DNA from: an uncultured Christensenella sp.
GTDB lineage: Bacteria > Bacillota > Clostridia > Christensenellales > Pumilibacteraceae
DNA length: 64,000 nucleotides
Assembly: GCA_910577435.1 (NCBI GenBank)
Contig: CAJTLV010000001.1
Span: forward strand, 402,585-466,584
Direction: 5' to 3'
Every line of letters starts with the position of its first letter. Position 1 is the stretch's first letter. Below are positions 11,166 through 21,100 of this stretch, piece by piece. Under the pieces are notes generated by a model. The model was not told where the DNA came from, did no database searches, and saw only the letters and a program-made list of their open reading frames with translations. The position numbers and the translations under genes are program-made.

Positions 11166-11728
11166 ATGCCCTCGTAAGTTTTGATAATATCCATCGCGAC
11201 TTTTCGCCGCGTCATACGCATTTCCATTGCCCGCTTTTCGATGTATTTGTGAGACTGATCTTCCGTGTACCCCAGCGAGCGCATAAGCGCGATCTTCGCG
11301 CGCGAAATGTATTTCATATCTTCGAGTTTGGAGCAAAGCTCCTCGTTTTTCTCTTTGAGTGACCGCACTCTTACGTTGGCTATCGAAATCATTCGCACCG
11401 CTTCGCACAGTCCGGAACGCGTTATGGGGCGAGCCAACGTGAGCACGCCGACAGAACCGAGATCGTCGGAAAACAAGTCCGAACGCGTATAATCGTCTAT
11501 GTAAAGTCCGCCTATGTCGCCCGAACGCGCAAGATCTATAGCAAGCTCGTTGCCGAGTTCGTCGGGCAAACCCGCGTTTATAACAAAAATATCAAACATA
11601 CGGCAAAGGACGCTACGCCGCGCTTCGGCCGCAGTAGTCGCCACTACGCAGTCGAATTTAGCTTGATTAAGGACATCGGACAAAGCGTGCTGTTGCTTTA
11701 CCGTGCCGGCTACTATCAAAGCGTCCAA
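11162..11728 (-). CDS. ANTAR-domain response regulator with altered receiver
   Basis: Residues 1-120 resemble a receiver domain; the last ~55 residues (ISRAKIALMRSLGYTEDQSHKY onwards) form an ANTAR helix bundle, which in this family binds paired hexaloop hairpins in RNA and prevents transcription termination. The start is TTG with a strong AAGGAGG six bases upstream. The position normally held by the phosphorylated aspartate is N51 (FVINAGLPD) and the usual lysine is replaced by arginine (TLARP), so phosphorylation control is doubtful; AmiR is a known ANTAR protein with a similar pseudo-receiver. It sits between glnA and purF, overlapping purF. ANTAR regulators next to glutamine synthetase are known in clostridia, so nitrogen or glutamine control is the likely role. 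No clear hexaloop pair was recognised nearby. Confidence 0.88.
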   Translation of the reverse strand: MDALIVAGTVKQQHALSDVLNQAKFDCVVATTAAEARRSVLCRMFDIFVINAGLPDELGNELAIDLARSGDIGGLYIDDYTRSDLFSDDLGSVGVLTLARPITRSGLCEAVRMISIANVRVRSLKEKNEELCSKLEDMKYISRAKIALMRSLGYTEDQSHKYIEKRAMEMRMTRRKVAMDIIKTYEGI

Positions 11729-11872
11729 TCTTGCCTCCTTTTGATTTTCGTATTTGTATAAACGGTGAAATTTACTATATGCGCTTGTACGTATTGCGCC
11801 GAGTAGCTTTACTTTTCGGATGAGCTGGCGTAGAATTTACTGATCAGCCGCGTAATTACGCATTCCGATCGA

Positions 11873-13087
11873 TCAAATATCCTCATAAAAGTCGAACAGC
11901 TCTCGATCGGTCGCGAGTTTCGCCGCGCTCGTCTCCCTGTTCTTTATCGCCGAAAGGACGTTATCGAGTTGATCGGGGATCTGCTCGTGCAACCATTCGC
12001 TCGACCGCGCGAACTCGATCGCATCGAACAGCGATTCGAACAGCCTGTCGTTATCGCAGCCGCCCGGCTCGCGAAGTTTATAGCCGTTCTTGATACCCTC
12101 GCAACCTGCGGCGAAAATAAGCGCAAGCACCGCGAAAATATTGCCTGTCGAGTCCGTCGTGCGTAATTGAATGATATCGTCGTCGAATATGCGTATTGCC
12201 GTTTTGCGATCGGGCGACCAACCTATCTTATAACCCTTGCCCAGTCGTTTATAACTGTTGAGCGTCGGGTTGGCGAGACAGGAGATCTCCCTGTACCGTC
12301 TGAGTACGCCTTCGGCAAACGCCTCCGTCGCGGCTTTCTTATTCTTTCCCGACAGCGTTATCGACAGGTGCAGTCCGCTACCCCATTTGTCTGATAGCGG
12401 ACGCGGCATAAACGACGCGACGGTCCCGTTGATGGCGCATACGTTCTTTATCGCCGACTTGAACATAACGAAGTTGCGGGCGGCGGACATCGGGTCCGCG
12501 TCCTCGAAGTCGACCTCGTTCTGACCGGGTCCGCGCTCGTGGTGAGACGATATGGGTTTAAGTCCCATATCTTCGAGACTGAGTATTACGTCGCGGCGCA
12601 GATTTTCGCACTTGTCGAACGGCGCGCACGAGCAATAGTCCGCATTGTCCATAGGCTCCAACACGTCGGAGTTATCCACCTCGTCCTTGAACACGTAAAA
12701 CTCGCACTCGGTCGCGACCTGCGCCGTGAAACCGAGTTTTTCGAGTCTTTCGACCTGACGTTCCAAAAGCACCATCGGATCGCACGTATACGGCTTGCAG
12801 TACATATCGGCGATCTTGCAGAATACGCTGACCACCCTGCCCGAATGCGGACGCCAAGGAAGATCGGACAACAGCGCCGATACGGGCATAATTTTTAAGT
12901 CTATGCCGCCGACGCCCGTTACCGCCGAACTGTCGATCGCGACGCCGTTTTCGAACGCGTCGTCCAACTGCGAACTCAACACCAAAATATTGCGTTGCCG
13001 TCCCAATAGATCGCAGAATGCGAGCTTGACGAACTGTATTTCGTTGTCTTTGATATATTCTAGCAGTTCCTGTCTGGTGTATACCAT
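11873..13087 (-). CDS. glnA: Glutamine synthetase, short divergent form
   Basis: Expected to make glutamine from glutamate, ammonia and ATP. The 404-residue chain is shorter than usual type I enzymes (about 440-470). Recognisable elements are the N-terminal beta-grasp region (YIKDNEIQFVKLAFCDLLG), ERGPGQNEVDFEDADP, which corresponds to the usual glutamate/metal segment, MPRPLSDKWGSGLHLSITL, and ANPTLNSYKRL. Other blocks have drifted: the usual arginine-rich substrate motif reads LRTTDSTGNIFAVLALIFAAG. AAGGAG lies seven bases upstream of the ATG. It follows pgm by 76 bases and precedes the ANTAR regulator. An alternative is a glutamine-synthetase-like ligase acting on another amine; the operon with three glutamine-consuming enzymes favours genuine glutamine synthesis. 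Confidence 0.85.
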   Translation of the reverse strand: MVYTRQELLEYIKDNEIQFVKLAFCDLLGRQRNILVLSSQLDDAFENGVAIDSSAVTGVGGIDLKIMPVSALLSDLPWRPHSGRVVSVFCKIADMYCKPYTCDPMVLLERQVERLEKLGFTAQVATECEFYVFKDEVDNSDVLEPMDNADYCSCAPFDKCENLRRDVILSLEDMGLKPISSHHERGPGQNEVDFEDADPMSAARNFVMFKSAIKNVCAINGTVASFMPRPLSDKWGSGLHLSITLSGKNKKAATEAFAEGVLRRYREISCLANPTLNSYKRLGKGYKIGWSPDRKTAIRIFDDDIIQLRTTDSTGNIFAVLALIFAAGCEGIKNGYKLREPGGCDNDRLFESLFDAIEFARSSEWLHEQIPDQLDNVLSAIKNRETSAAKLATDRELFDFYEDI

Positions 13088-13163
13088 AGTAATCTCCTTA
13101 TCGCCGATTGGGAAACATAGATTCGAGATTCCGTATTCGGAATCGACTTACCGATATGCGGAT

Positions 13164-14804
13164 TTATTTCAAGTATTTTTCGACGCATTCGAGTATGGCG
13201 TCGATACGCGCTTCGCCGCCGCGTGCCGCCGTCACGTATATCTTGATAAGCGGTTCGGTACCGGACGGACGCACGATCACCTTGCTGCCGTCCTCCGCCT
13301 TGTACGACAGGACGTCGGACTTGGGCAGGTCGAACCTGTCTTGCGTGAGATAGTCGATGCTTTCGACGACCGTACTGCCGTCGAGCGATTCGGGCGGATC
13401 TTTACGGAACGAATTAAGCACGCTCCGCATTTTCTCGGCACCCGCCGCGCCCTCGTAGGTGTAAGACACCGTGCGGTGGAAGTATTTTCCGTACTTGGCG
13501 TAAATACCGTCGAGTACGTCGCCGAGCGTCTTGCCCTCCGCCAGATAGTCGGCAGACATTTCCGCGACCAGCATTGTCGCCACGACAGCGTCCTTGTCGC
13601 GCACATACTTGCCCGAAAGATAGCCGTAGCTCTCTTCGTACCCAAACACGAACCGATCGCCCTCGCCGTTTGCTTCGAGTTTTTTTATCGTCTCGCCTAT
13701 GTACTTAAAACCTGTAAGTACCTCGCGCATTTCCGCGCCGTAGCTCTCCGCGACAACGCGGGCAAGATCGGTCGTGACTATCGTCTTGACTGCTACCGGA
13801 TTTTCGGGAAGCGATCGGGAATGTGAAAATATATAATCCAATAGCAATACGCCCATCTCGTTGCCCGTGATAAGGCGGTAATCGCCGCTACCCGTCTTTA
13901 CCGCCGCGCCTATCCTGTCCGCGTCGGGGTCGGTGCCTATTATTATGTCCGCGCCGTTCTTTTTGCCCAATTCGACTGCGAGACGAAGCGCCTCCGCTTT
14001 TTCGGGGTTGGGGTACGCGCACGTCGGGAAATTGCCGTCGGGTCGCGCTTGTTCGGGAACGATCGTCACGTCGTTAAAGCCGCGCTCGCGCAGCATTTGC
14101 GGCACGATGTCACAGCCCGTGCCGTTGAGCGGCGTGTACACGATCGATACCTTGCGAGATTTGCCCACCGACCGCGCGTACACGCAGTCGAGATATTCGC
14201 GCGTCACATCGATATACTCGATGTCGCCGCGCTCGACTGCTTTGTCGAAGTCGGACGCAACCACGTCGAAGGTTTGCACCTTTTCGATATAACCGTAAAT
14301 CTCGTTTGCCGCCGCGTCCGTGACCTGACAACCGTCGGCCCCGTACACCTTGTAGCCGTTGAACTTTGCGGGATTGTGGCTCGCAGTTATCATAATGCCC
14401 GCGTCGCAACCGAAATGCCGCACCATAAACGACAGATACGGCGTAGGTTTAAGCTCGCGCGTGATGTATGATTTGATCCCGTTCGCCGCGAGCACCGCCG
14501 ACGCGTAATGCGCGAACTCGGTCGAGAGTATGCGCGAATCGTAGCTGACGGCGACCGTCGCGCCAGATTTCTTATGCGCTTTGAGATAGTCGGCAACGCC
14601 CTGCGTCACACGACCTATCGTGTATACGTTTAACCTGTTTGTGCCCGCGCCGATTATGCCGCGAAGTCCGGCAGTGCCGAATTCGAGGTCTTTATAGAAC
14701 GCTTCTTTGACATCGTCGGCGCTCATACCGACGAGCTCGGCGGCTACGGCAGGCTCCGTTGCGTGCTTGCACCACTCTTTATGAAGTTTTTCGACGTTTC
14801 TCAT
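13164..14804 (-). CDS. pgm: Phosphoglucomutase / phosphomannomutase
   Basis: Interconverts hexose 1- and 6-phosphates through a phosphoserine enzyme; cytosolic. The 546-residue protein carries all four alpha-D-phosphohexomutase signatures: the phosphoserine loop ITASHNPAKFNGYKVYG, the metal loop GTDPDADRIG, the sugar loop FGYEESYGYL, and the phosphate-binding VRPSGTEPLIKIY near the C-terminus. Length fits the bacterial PGM subgroup closer to the eukaryotic PGM2 type. ATG at 14804 is chosen for its AAGGAG. Upstream lie a TTGACA/TAGAAT promoter and a leader hairpin that ends in a T run five bases before the ribosome site, so expression may be attenuated. It is the first gene of the glutamine run. 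Confidence 0.93.
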   Translation of the reverse strand: MRNVEKLHKEWCKHATEPAVAAELVGMSADDVKEAFYKDLEFGTAGLRGIIGAGTNRLNVYTIGRVTQGVADYLKAHKKSGATVAVSYDSRILSTEFAHYASAVLAANGIKSYITRELKPTPYLSFMVRHFGCDAGIMITASHNPAKFNGYKVYGADGCQVTDAAANEIYGYIEKVQTFDVVASDFDKAVERGDIEYIDVTREYLDCVYARSVGKSRKVSIVYTPLNGTGCDIVPQMLRERGFNDVTIVPEQARPDGNFPTCAYPNPEKAEALRLAVELGKKNGADIIIGTDPDADRIGAAVKTGSGDYRLITGNEMGVLLLDYIFSHSRSLPENPVAVKTIVTTDLARVVAESYGAEMREVLTGFKYIGETIKKLEANGEGDRFVFGYEESYGYLSGKYVRDKDAVVATMLVAEMSADYLAEGKTLGDVLDGIYAKYGKYFHRTVSYTYEGAAGAEKMRSVLNSFRKDPPESLDGSTVVESIDYLTQDRFDLPKSDVLSYKAEDGSKVIVRPSGTEPLIKIYVTAARGGEARIDAILECVEKYLK

Positions 14805-14810
14805 TATTGT

Positions 14811-14859
14811 CTCCTTTCTTAAAAAAAGAGAAATGTATACCGACGACACACTTCTCTTT
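14811..14859 (-). promoter_or_regulatory. Terminator-like leader hairpin abutting the pgm ribosome site
   Basis: On the minus strand AAAGAGAAGTGT and ACATTTCTCTTT (14825-14859) form a 12-bp stem with one G-T pair, followed at once by seven T. The pgm AAGGAG (14811-14816) starts five bases after the T run. The hairpin lies within the leader of the promoter below, so it can act as an attenuator or mask the ribosome site. The ligand or factor is unknown. Confidence 0.7.
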
Positions 14860-14894
14860 GATTATTGATATTAACCGAAGTACCCATTTGGAAT

Positions 14895-14923
14895 ATTCTA
14901 ACAAATTTTCCTCGCCCTGTCAA
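14895..14923 (-). promoter_or_regulatory. Promoter of pgm (and probably the glnA-purF-car-pyrG-dapL run)
   Basis: TTGACA at 14918-14923 and TAGAAT at 14895-14900 are separated by 17 bases on the minus strand. The predicted transcript start is near 14888, leaving a leader of about 84 bases before pgm. No promoter of similar quality was found in the short gaps further down the run. Confidence 0.75.
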
Positions 14924-14939
14924 GCAAACACAGTTTGAT

Positions 14940-15107
14940 TTATTTGTCTTGTTTAGCCGATACTCACGATTGGAATGATCGATTCAATATCGGCTTATCG
15001 CTTTCACATACAACGCCCGAATTATTTGTCTTGTTAACTTTTACTTACGATCGCGCAAGACATTACAATACTTTCGTGCCTTCGCGCACTGTTCGATTAT
15101 TTGTCTT
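14940..15107. repeat. Three spaced AAGACAAATAA boxes upstream of the pgm promoter
   Basis: The plus-strand word TTATTTGTCTT occurs at 14940, 15022 and 15097 (spacing 82 and 75 bases), each followed by a G/T-rich TT and AA or TA. The nearest copy lies 17 bases before the pgm -35 box. The rest of this 14.86-15.15 kb gap has no convincing gene. The boxes could be binding sites for a transcription factor, or the remnants of an imperfect tandem repeat. Confidence 0.55.
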
Positions 15108-15155
15108 TTTAACCAGTTATCGCGATGGGAATCGCCGCCTATCGGACTTTACGAC

Positions 15156-15190
15156 AAAAAAGAAACGAGCTCTTACAAGCTCGTCTCTTT
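15156..15190 (-). terminator. Rho-independent terminator of the giant surface-protein gene
   Basis: The minus strand reads AAAGAGACGAGCT, a short loop, then AGCTCGTTTCTTT and a T run; 13 bp with one G-T pair. It starts three bases after the stop codon of the 3772-codon gene. Confidence 0.9.
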
Positions 15191-15192
15191 AT

Positions 15193-18100
15193 TTAGAAAT
15201 CGTTGGGGTTAAATCCGTCGCGGTTCTGCGGCTGTCCGTTAGGCGCGCCCTGATTTTGTCGGGGTTGCTGTTGCGGGCTGCCGGGTTGATTCGGACGGAA
15301 CGGGTTAGCCGTGTTCTGAGGCATACCGGGCTGACTCTGTCTGAATGCAGGCTGACCGTTGGGCGCACCTACATTCTGACGGGGTTGTTGCGGTTGTTGC
15401 GGCATACCGGGCTGGCTCTGCCTGAAAGCGGGCTGACCGGGTTGCGCGCCCATACTCTGACGAGGCTGTTGCGGCATACCGGGTCTGCTCTGCTGAGGCG
15501 TAGGCTGTTGCGCAGCGCCGCCGTCCGGCGCTACGCCCGCTGTCTGACCTGTACCCGCGCCGAGCTGTAAGCTGTTGGGCGTCGGATTGTCTGCGGCACT
15601 GCCTATCATAAGGTTGGGGTTGTTCATCGTCTGCGTGGTCGGAGGCAAATAACCGAATGACTGGAACTGCGGTGTTCCGCCGCCTGCCGACAGACGCAAC
15701 ATTTCTTCTTCCAGCTCCGCTTCCGAATCGAGCAACGCCTCGATCTCTCTGCGCATCTTTCTGCGTTTATGAACAATAACCAGAATGATTATGAGCAGGA
15801 TGATAAGAAGCAAGACTCCCGCGAATATGAGCGAATACATCAGGACGTTGGACTGTATCGCCGCAACCATCTTGTTCCAGGTAGACAGCTCCGCCATATC
15901 CGTACAGCCTATCTCGATCGTGTGACTGTACAGATTACCGGTTGCGTCGGTTATATTGAACGTGAGTTGCGTTGTGCCGCGTCCCTTGAAGATAAGCACG
16001 ATATTGCCGTTTTCGATATGCGCCGTCGCGTATGCGCCGACCTTTACTTTCGCGTCGTTAAAGCGCATAACGTCGCCTAAATCGGGATCTTCGAACCAAC
16101 GGTCGGGACGAATTACGATCATATGCTGATCATTGAGCTGACCTTCGGTGAATATGCCCATACTGTCGATCGGCTTCATCACGGGCGCGTTGTTCCGTGT
16201 TACCACGACGTTGAACTTCTGCTCGACGTCTATATTGCCCGCGTCGAACACGACCGTCATTTCGGCGACGTCGGTTTCGTAGTTCGCGGTCACCCGCCAC
16301 TCTATCTCGTCTGCGGACGCGCTTACGTCGTATGCCGAAGCCTGAACCGCCGACGACGACGATACCGTCAACGCACCGCCTTCGGGCGCGGTTATACTCT
16401 TGACCGTGTAGCCTCTCGCATTATCGGGCTGTTCTTCGGAATTGAGAAGAATTTCCGCCGTCATCGTGCGCGTTACGCGATTAGCCATCGAGAACGTCTT
16501 AATATCCATATCGGCGATCGGTCTGGACACTATGATAGTTATGTCGAGCGGGGTTTCGATACCGTCGTTGATCATATTCATAGCGCCGTCGAGATAGCCG
16601 TCATCTCGCACGTAAAGTCTTATGTGCTGTGTTCCGTACACGCCGGGCGTAAGCATTACCGAGAAACTCTGATGCGTTTCGAAATCGCTGTCTGCCCAAC
16701 CGACGTCGCACACTTTGACGATAGGTGCGGGGGGATCTTCGCCCTCTTCGGGTTCTTTGAGTTCCGTACCGGGTCCGAACATTTCCGGTCTGAGGTCGCT
16801 CATATCCGCATCCGTAGTGTACACTTCGATGTCCTTGATGTACATATACGTATTGGAACGCGTAGGATCGGTTACGTCTTTGCCTGCGTTGTATTCCGCA
16901 GCGTTGACGGCGTCGTTCGGGTTGATGTCCGTCATATACTTGATGATGTTCTCTGTGAGAGCAACGCTGTCAAGCGCCGACGATTCGTCTTCCGAATCGG
17001 ACTCGACGATAGGAATACCCATTACGTTGATGACAACGGGATCGCGAGAGATTGCGGTCGGCGCGGTATTGCCTACCGTCAAACGGATGGTGAGCTTGCT
17101 CGTATGCGCGTTATCCAGCTTTGTGGAATCGTAGAGCATCAACGAGCCTGTCGCCACCTCGCCGCGCGCGACGGACGTACAGGTAAACTCCAACCTACTG
17201 AGAGTTATGATTCCGAACGCGTTGCGCTCGTTCTTCTGAGCCAAGTCGAACAGCGGGACAGTGCCTGCGCCGAGCGTAGTGGTGTTTTCCTTGATGCAGG
17301 ACGAATCGGGCGCGTACAGGAAATACGCATCCATATCGACGTCCGCGTCGTCGAGAATATCGGCAAACTTAACGGTGAGCGTATTGCCTGTAGCGACGCT
17401 CGCAGTTAGTACGTAGCCGGTCTCGTCGCTGTAAGAGATACGGTAGTCGTTTCTCGTGACCTCTTTGAATTCGGGCGGATCGTTTTGTGCACGGACTATT
17501 ATAACGGTCTTGCGAACGTAATTGGTCTGATTGTCCTGACGTCTGCCGAGAGTGTCGATACAGGATATCTCGACGGGAATATCACTGTAAGGCAAGATAC
17601 GGTTATCTTCGGACGGCTGAGTGATGGCAACCTTGCGGTTGATCTTTATCGTTACTTTTCCGTTCGTCTCGGTAATGGAAAGAACGGGACCGTGACTTCC
17701 GCCGTCGATAGCGTCTCTTGTCGTCGAGATGGAAACGCTGTCGCCGTTGCTGTCGGTGTAAACGTAAGACGCAAGGATACTGCTACCCGCATAAGTGAGC
17801 GTCTCGTTGCCTGCGGGAAGATTCGCATCCGCATTCTCGCCATTGCTCGCCTTGTTATAATTGCACATATCGTAATCGTAGAACAAGCCGCGCTGTTCGT
17901 TCGCCGTGTCGTAAAGATTCCAAGTAAGCGAATCTCCAGCCGAACCCGCAAAGAACAAGAAGTCGGAATCGCGCGAAGTTGCGTTCTCGCCCTCGCCTAC
18001 CTGAGGATAGCCGAAGTTGAGCGCGGTGCTTTGCACGGCAACGGGTGCGGAGTTGGCGACGGCGACGTTGACATATGCGCCGACCGTGTGATCCGAGCCG

Positions 18101-21100
18101 ACTGCGGTGCCGCCGATTGCAGACATCGTGTATCCGTTTTCGGTCTTGTACGCCTTGCCTACGACGATGTACAGATTGAGCGCTTCGGGCAGACGCGACG
18201 TTCCGCCGGAAACGGTGGACGAAACGGGTATGAGCGTCATCGTCTTGCCGTCGTCGGCTATGGTGATCTCGAAGAAGTGCTTGATATATTTAGCTACGGA
18301 GTTGGATCCGGGCTTAGTCGTCGCATTGCTTCCTTCGATACCGCGACGTGCCTGCGTGCGCTCTACTACGAGATAGTCTTCGGATGAAAGAATGTCCTCG
18401 ACCGTTGCGGGCGTTCTGTTGCCCTCCGAGAACGCGTACATCGCATACACTGCGACGTCGTACATTGCGGAAGGAGCGTTCACATCGGGATCGTAGTACA
18501 CCTTCGAACCGCTTGCGGAACCGCTTACGAGATCGACAGTCAAAGCGTTACCGTTTGCGAGATAATCGGCATAGCTGTCGAGCGTTATCGCAAATGCGGC
18601 GGACGACGTGCCGGACTTGACTTCCAAAGCGCGAGGCGCAATGTTGACTTTTATTCGAATCTCGTCCGATTGCGAGTCGTGTGCGTCGGTAACGCGGAAG
18701 TAAACTTCCGAATACAACCCCTCTTCGGGAATGTAGTCCACCGCTTCGATGTAGAACGCGTTGGTCGCGCCGTTTTCAATCTGAGTGCGGGTGACCGATA
18801 CCGCCGAAACACCTTCGGGATTGATGACTTTGAATTTCTCGCCGTCATAAGAATCGGCTATATCGAAAGTTCTGTAATCGTTCCTGTCCGCGTCCTCTAC
18901 AAAGCTGCTGAGCGCGAACTCTTTGTGAGCGCCGTAATCGAGCGTGATCTCGTAATCGAAATCGGGGTCGGAACTTACGGTAAGACCGTCGGGAAGCCCC
19001 GTCGTCTTGATCGAGGGCGGAGTGGAAAGAACGGTGAGGTTGAGTACGACGTCGACCTGATTACTGCCGTCGGTGAGCGTCGCGGTGTAAACGGACGTAC
19101 CTACGCCGCGCGCCGTGATGGTGACGCTCATAGGCTGTGTGAGCCGCGTTCCGCCGCTTACCGATTTTAGCGCGTCTTCGCTCGCCACAAAGTTACCGGG
19201 CACAACGTCGAACGCACCCGTTCCGCTGAACGAACCTACGGTAACGCCGCCGCTTATTCGCGGAGCAATGAAGCGCAACGTACTGGGCGCGTCGTCATCG
19301 CCCAAAACAAGACTGCCGAGATTGCCGATTATGCCGTTTACTCTGTTCAATTCCGCAACGCGCGCGTCATAGCCGTCACGCGTCAAAAGCTCGAACGAAT
19401 CGCGCATTGTTTCGGCGTTTACATAACTGCCGTCCGCTTGGGGATAGCTTATCTTGTCGCTGCCCGTAGCCGCGATGAGTCTGTCGAACTCGTCGGGCGA
19501 CTTGAACTCGCCTCTTCTGTCGGTTGCATACTTGGACGCGTCGCTCGCGTATATCGTGAAGTAGTCGCCCGTCTTCATAAAGATATTGAGCGTGCGCGCA
19601 CCGCCGTATGTATCGTCGTTGAACGTGGGAGCTTCGTTGACGTAATTGATATAGAACAAGATACCGACTTCCGTTCCCACCGAGTCTCTGAACTTAAAGA
19701 GAAGCGGTACGCCTGTGGACGGCGTGGTAAACGCGCTCGTCGCCGCGAACTTGATGGTGGTATGCGAATTTTCGGCGTAAGTTATATCGATCGGGAGCGC
19801 CGATTGCGCCGTAGTGCCGTAGCGCTCGTAATCGGGCGAACCGTCGCCTTTCGCCGGCATTACCAGATAGTCTTTTGTCAACTTATCCGTAGCGGACAGC
19901 AAGCTCCACTCGCTCTGTACGATCATCGACTTCGAAGCGTTGAGCGGAATATCGCTGTCGGTAAGTACGGTCGATACGTCGACGGTATTGGCGGCGCCCT
20001 TGACGAGCGTCAAACTCGTCTTGAAGTAATTGCCTTCCTTTTCGTCGAGCGACGAAGATATGGGCGAGTTGTCGATATAGACGTTGAATATGACCGTCAT
20101 ATACTTGCCGCGCGTGAAACTGCCCGACTGATTAATGTCGTCGTAGAACACGATCTTGAACGGATAATAGAATTCGCCGTTCGTGTTCCGTTTGAGATGG
20201 TGATTATTCCACAGCTCATCATCGCTTATATCGCCGGTAATATTGAGCTGAGTCTTTGCGACGGGCTTAAACGTTACGGACGACGACGAACCGTTGGACG
20301 GCGTGACCGCAAAGTATTTGGTATAATCGGGGTTGGGAACAAACGCCGCAACCTGTTCCAAAGACAGGTTCGACGACGGATTATCGAAGAATGCGCTGTA
20401 ACTTCCGCCGTACAAATAATTACCCATCATTGCGGTCATTTCGGCTGTCGACATAACGGCGCCGATATTGCCGCTTGTAGCCGACGGCATAAAGAACCGT
20501 GCAACGTCGTTGGTATCGGAGTCAGAATACTGTATATTGTTTCTGCCGCCGTCGCGCGACAGCCCAATTGTGGTATCCGCCGCACCGACATGCGTCTTAA
20601 TGTCTATCGACGCGTAAATGGGGAAATCGGTATTGTTATACTTGATACTGCTTAATTCCGAATTCTCCACTTCGATGTCGACGGAAACGTCCTGAGACGC
20701 GGAATTTACGGTATCCGTTCCGGATGAGCCGAACGTCTTTAATTTTACGGTAAATTTAAGCGAGCCGGACGGGCGCTCTGCCTTATTGTCGGAGCGCTTG
20801 ACAAAGGTAAATCCGAATTTGTCTTCACGGAAGCTGGATACATTGCCGTTCAACCACTTGTCGTCGAGAGCGAACTGATTGTCGGACGACAGCACGCCGC
20901 GATACCTGTTGACGTACTTGCCGGACAACATATCGTCGTCCGAAGTGAAGCCGATCTGGATATACGGGTTGTCGTTTATATCGGAGCCGGACCAGCTGGT
21001 CGTGCCGTCGGAAAGCGAAACGTTTTCCATAATAAGCGCAACGGCGGCAGAGCTGTTCTTCCAGTTCAGATAATCGGAGTCTTTGAGCGCGGAGTTGCTT

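Noticed and set aside
11729..11872. ANTAR-target dual hexaloop hairpins between glnA and the ANTAR gene
   Set aside because: Several short palindromes exist (for example GCGTAATTACGC) but none has the paired six-base loops with A and G at the expected places.
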